Part shown: positions 62,273-64,000 of the stretch, in pieces | How the letters are laid out: every line of letters begins with the position of its first letter | Numbering within the stretch: position 1 is the first letter of the stretch | From: CAWEWH01 sp963812775 | Lineage (GTDB): Bacteria > Pseudomonadota > Alphaproteobacteria > Rhizobiales > Beijerinckiaceae | Direction of reading: 5' to 3' | Length of the DNA stretch: 64,000 nt | Assembly (NCBI GenBank): GCA_963812775.1 | Contig: CAWEWH010000007.1 | Coordinates: 186,001 to 250,000, forward strand | Notes under the pieces: model-generated | Databases searched by the model: none | The model's input: only the letters and a program-made list of their open reading frames with translations | What the model was told of the DNA's origin: nothing | Position numbers and translations under genes: made by a program

Positions 62273-63067
62273 TCACGTCTTCGGAAAATCGCGCAGCGCC
62301 GTCAACACCTCGTCGGGCCGCTCGCTCATCAGCATGTGACCGGCGCCCTTGAGGACGGAGAGGCGGGCGTTGGGGAGGGCATCGGCCAACTGGCGGCCGG
62401 AGCGCGCCGGCGTCATGAGGTCGCGCTCGCCGATGACCAAGATGGCCGGCTGGGTGACGGCGGCCGCCGCCTTGAGCCCGTCGCCATAGGCGTTGCAGGC
62501 GGCAAGATCGGCGTGCAGCACGCCTGGCGGGGCGCGCTCGAGCAGGCGGCTGCCGCCGCCCTGCATCCACAGCCCGGGCGCCAGCGAGCCGCCAAGGCCG
62601 GCGCGAAAGCCGTGTCCCCAGATCGACACCATGTCGATGGCGGCGTGGTCGTCGTTGGCGGCAGCGTTGAGGAGATCGGCCGCGACTGGCATTCCGGGCG
62701 CGGTGCCCACAAGGCCGACAGCGCTGACGCGCGCGCCATGCCGCGCCGCCGCCTCGAGCGCGACGAGCGAGCCCATGGAATGGCCGATCAGGCCGGCCTT
62801 CCCGGCGCCGGCGGCGTCGAGGAGCTTGATCGTCCAGTCGGCCATGGCAGCGATGGAGGCGAGCGGCGTCCCGGCCGAGCCCCCGTGGCCGGGAAGGTCC
62901 GGCGCCAGGACCGCAAAGCCGCGATGCGAGAACCAGCGGGCGAGCAGCGCCCACACCGTGTGGTCGAGGCCCGCGCCGTGCAGGAACACCAGGGCCGGCA
63001 GCTTGGCGTCGAAGTCGCGGCCGCCGGTGGCGACCAGGGTCTCGTTGCCGTCGACGGTGAAACGCAT
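62273..63067 (-). CDS. Alpha/beta hydrolase
   Basis: This 264-residue cytoplasmic hydrolase has LVFLHGAGLDHTVWALLARW (oxyanion loop), APDLPGHGGSAG, the nucleophile elbow GLIGHSMGSLVALEAA (Ser), ILVIGERDLMTPA (acid) and LKGAGHMLMSERPDE (His). The triad is therefore complete. An esterase, lactonase or thioesterase function is possible. It follows the sulfhydrylase gene by three bases and may belong to the same transcript. Confidence 0.9.
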   Translation of the reverse strand: MRFTVDGNETLVATGGRDFDAKLPALVFLHGAGLDHTVWALLARWFSHRGFAVLAPDLPGHGGSAGTPLASIAAMADWTIKLLDAAGAGKAGLIGHSMGSLVALEAAARHGARVSAVGLVGTAPGMPVAADLLNAAANDDHAAIDMVSIWGHGFRAGLGGSLAPGLWMQGGGSRLLERAPPGVLHADLAACNAYGDGLKAAAAVTQPAILVIGERDLMTPARSGRQLADALPNARLSVLKGAGHMLMSERPDEVLTALRDFPKT

Positions 63068-63070
63068 GGC

Positions 63071-64000
63071 TCAGCTCCTCTGCGAGGCGCGCAGCGCCTG
63101 CGCGAAATCGTCGATGATGTCGCTCGCCGCCTCGATGCCGACGGAGATGCGCACCAGGCCCTCGCCGATGCCGGCCCGCTCCAGCTCCGCCGCGCCCATC
63201 TGCTGATGCGTGGTGCTGGCCGGATGGATGACCAGCGTCTTGGCGTCGCCCACATTGGCGAGGTGGCTTGCGAGGCGCAGGGCCTCGATGAACTTGCGCC
63301 CGGCGAGGCGCCCGCCCTTGATGCCGCAGCTGATGATCGAGCCGGCGCCCCTGGGCAGCAACTCTTTGGCAAGGGCGTGGTCGGCGTGGCTTTCGAGGGA
63401 AGGGTGCAGCACCCATTCGACAGCGCTGTTCTTGGCGAGAAACGCCAGCACCGCGTGCGTATTGTCCATGTGGCGCTGCATGCGCACGGCGAGCGTCTCG
63501 ACGCCCTGCAGCAGATGGAAGGCGTTGGTGGGCGACAGGCAGGCGCCGAAGTCGCGCAAACCCTCGGCGCGCGCCCGCATGATGAACGCCGCCGGCCCGT
63601 ATTCCTCGGCGAAATCGATGCCGTGATAGCCGGCATACGGCTCGCTGAGCGTCGGGAACTTGCCCGACGCCTCGTAGTCGAAGCGGCCGCCGTCGACGAT
63701 GACGCCGCCGATGGCGATGCCGTGGCCGCCGATCCACTTGGTGATCGAATGCATGACGATGTCGGCGCCGAGCTCGATTGGCTGGCTGAGATAGGGTGTG
63801 GCGAAGGTGTTGTCGATGATGAGCGGAATTCTTCGCGCCGTGCGCGATGTCGGCCACCTTGGGAATGTCGAGAACTTCGAGGCCGGGATTGCCGATCGTC
63901 TCGGCGATGATGAGTCGCGTTTCCGGCCGGATGGCCGCCTTGAAGCCGGCAAGATCGCGCGGCTTGACGAAGGTGGTGGTGATGCCGAAGCGCGGCAGCG
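63071..64000 (-). CDS. metY: O-acetylhomoserine sulfhydrylase (MetY), partial, with a frameshift
   Basis: This PLP enzyme makes homocysteine or methionine from O-acetylhomoserine and sulphide or methanethiol. The visible part begins inside the protein (LPRFGITTTFVKPRDLAGFK, LIIAETIGNPGLEVLDIPKV). After a frame change near 63836 it continues as IPLIIDNTFATPYLSQPIEL, IVMHSITKWIGGHGIAIGG (PLP lysine) and down to VIHPASTTHQQMGAAELERA and the stop at 63071. The N-terminal part lies beyond the right edge. One missing base near 63836 would explain the shift; the flanking sequence is otherwise intact. Confidence 0.85.
   Translation of the reverse strand, partial: RCRASASPPPSSSRAILPASRRPSGRKRDSSSPRRSAIPASKFSTFPRWPTSRTARRIPLIIDNTFATPYLSQPIELGADIVMHSITKWIGGHGIAIGGVIVDGGRFDYEASGKFPTLSEPYAGYHGIDFAEEYGPAAFIMRARAEGLRDFGACLSPTNAFHLLQGVETLAVRMQRHMDNTHAVLAFLAKNSAVEWVLHPSLESHADHALAKELLPRGAGSIISCGIKGGRLAGRKFIEALRLASHLANVGDAKTLVIHPASTTHQQMGAAELERAGIGEGLVRISVGIEAASDIIDDFAQALRASQRS

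Overview
The window is high-GC DNA with dense, short-spaced operons. The gene content includes Liv-type ABC importers, acyl-CoA and aromatic catabolism, MarR/TetR/AraC/Crp regulators and abundant palindromic intergenic repeats. This suits a soil or aquatic alphaproteobacterium of the Hyphomicrobiales (Bradyrhizobium/Xanthobacteraceae-like). That placement is inferred from gene style and repeats; no rRNA or tRNA gene is visible.

Layout. 1-2725: the end of a Liv importer (substrate-binding protein, LivG, partial LivF; minus strand). 2870-5401: SDR oxidoreductase, an unknown protein and a Crp/Fnr regulator. 5402-8403: one unknown gene, one epoxide-hydrolase-like gene and long repeat-rich non-coding stretches. 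8404-11897: a gentisate module (3-hydroxybenzoate 6-hydroxylase-like, MarR, maleylpyruvate isomerase-like, gentisate 1,2-dioxygenase) with a perfect palindrome in the divergent promoter region. 12209-16943: a complete Liv operon. 16944-20985: a block (amidase, orphan substrate-binding protein, gene debris, SDR) bounded by two copies of the last 53 bp of livF, so it looks inserted. 21235-28870: an HD phosphohydrolase and an unusual Liv operon with one binding protein, one ATPase pair and two complete permease pairs, ending in a FixH/YtkA-like gene. 29102-42232: acyl-CoA synthetases, a lactonase-like beta-propeller, AraC and TetR regulators, a large FAD/Fe-S dehydrogenase and an aminotransferase. 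Four of these genes carry single-base frameshifts. 42313-46203: a methanethiol oxidase (SBP56) operon with a TlpA-like thioredoxin. 46303-56587: an FAD oxidase, VOC and crotonase enzymes, TetR with a palindromic operator, hydrolases, a flippase-like membrane protein, tandem epimerases and an ATP-grasp enzyme. 57016-61851: a UGSC-family selenoprotein with an in-frame TGA followed by a SECIS-like hairpin, two paralogous proteins of unknown function and a cobalt-type nitrile hydratase operon with a His-rich alpha subunit. 61874-64000: a small periplasmic protein, an alpha/beta hydrolase and a partial O-acetylhomoserine sulfhydrylase.

Taken together the genes describe a versatile scavenger that imports amino acids, amides or aromatic acids and degrades them through CoA thioesters, gentisate and nitrile/amide hydrolysis. 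The standout feature is the UGSC selenoprotein. Its TGA could easily be read as a stop, splitting the gene into two short proteins. Several other broken genes look more like isolated indels than decayed loci.
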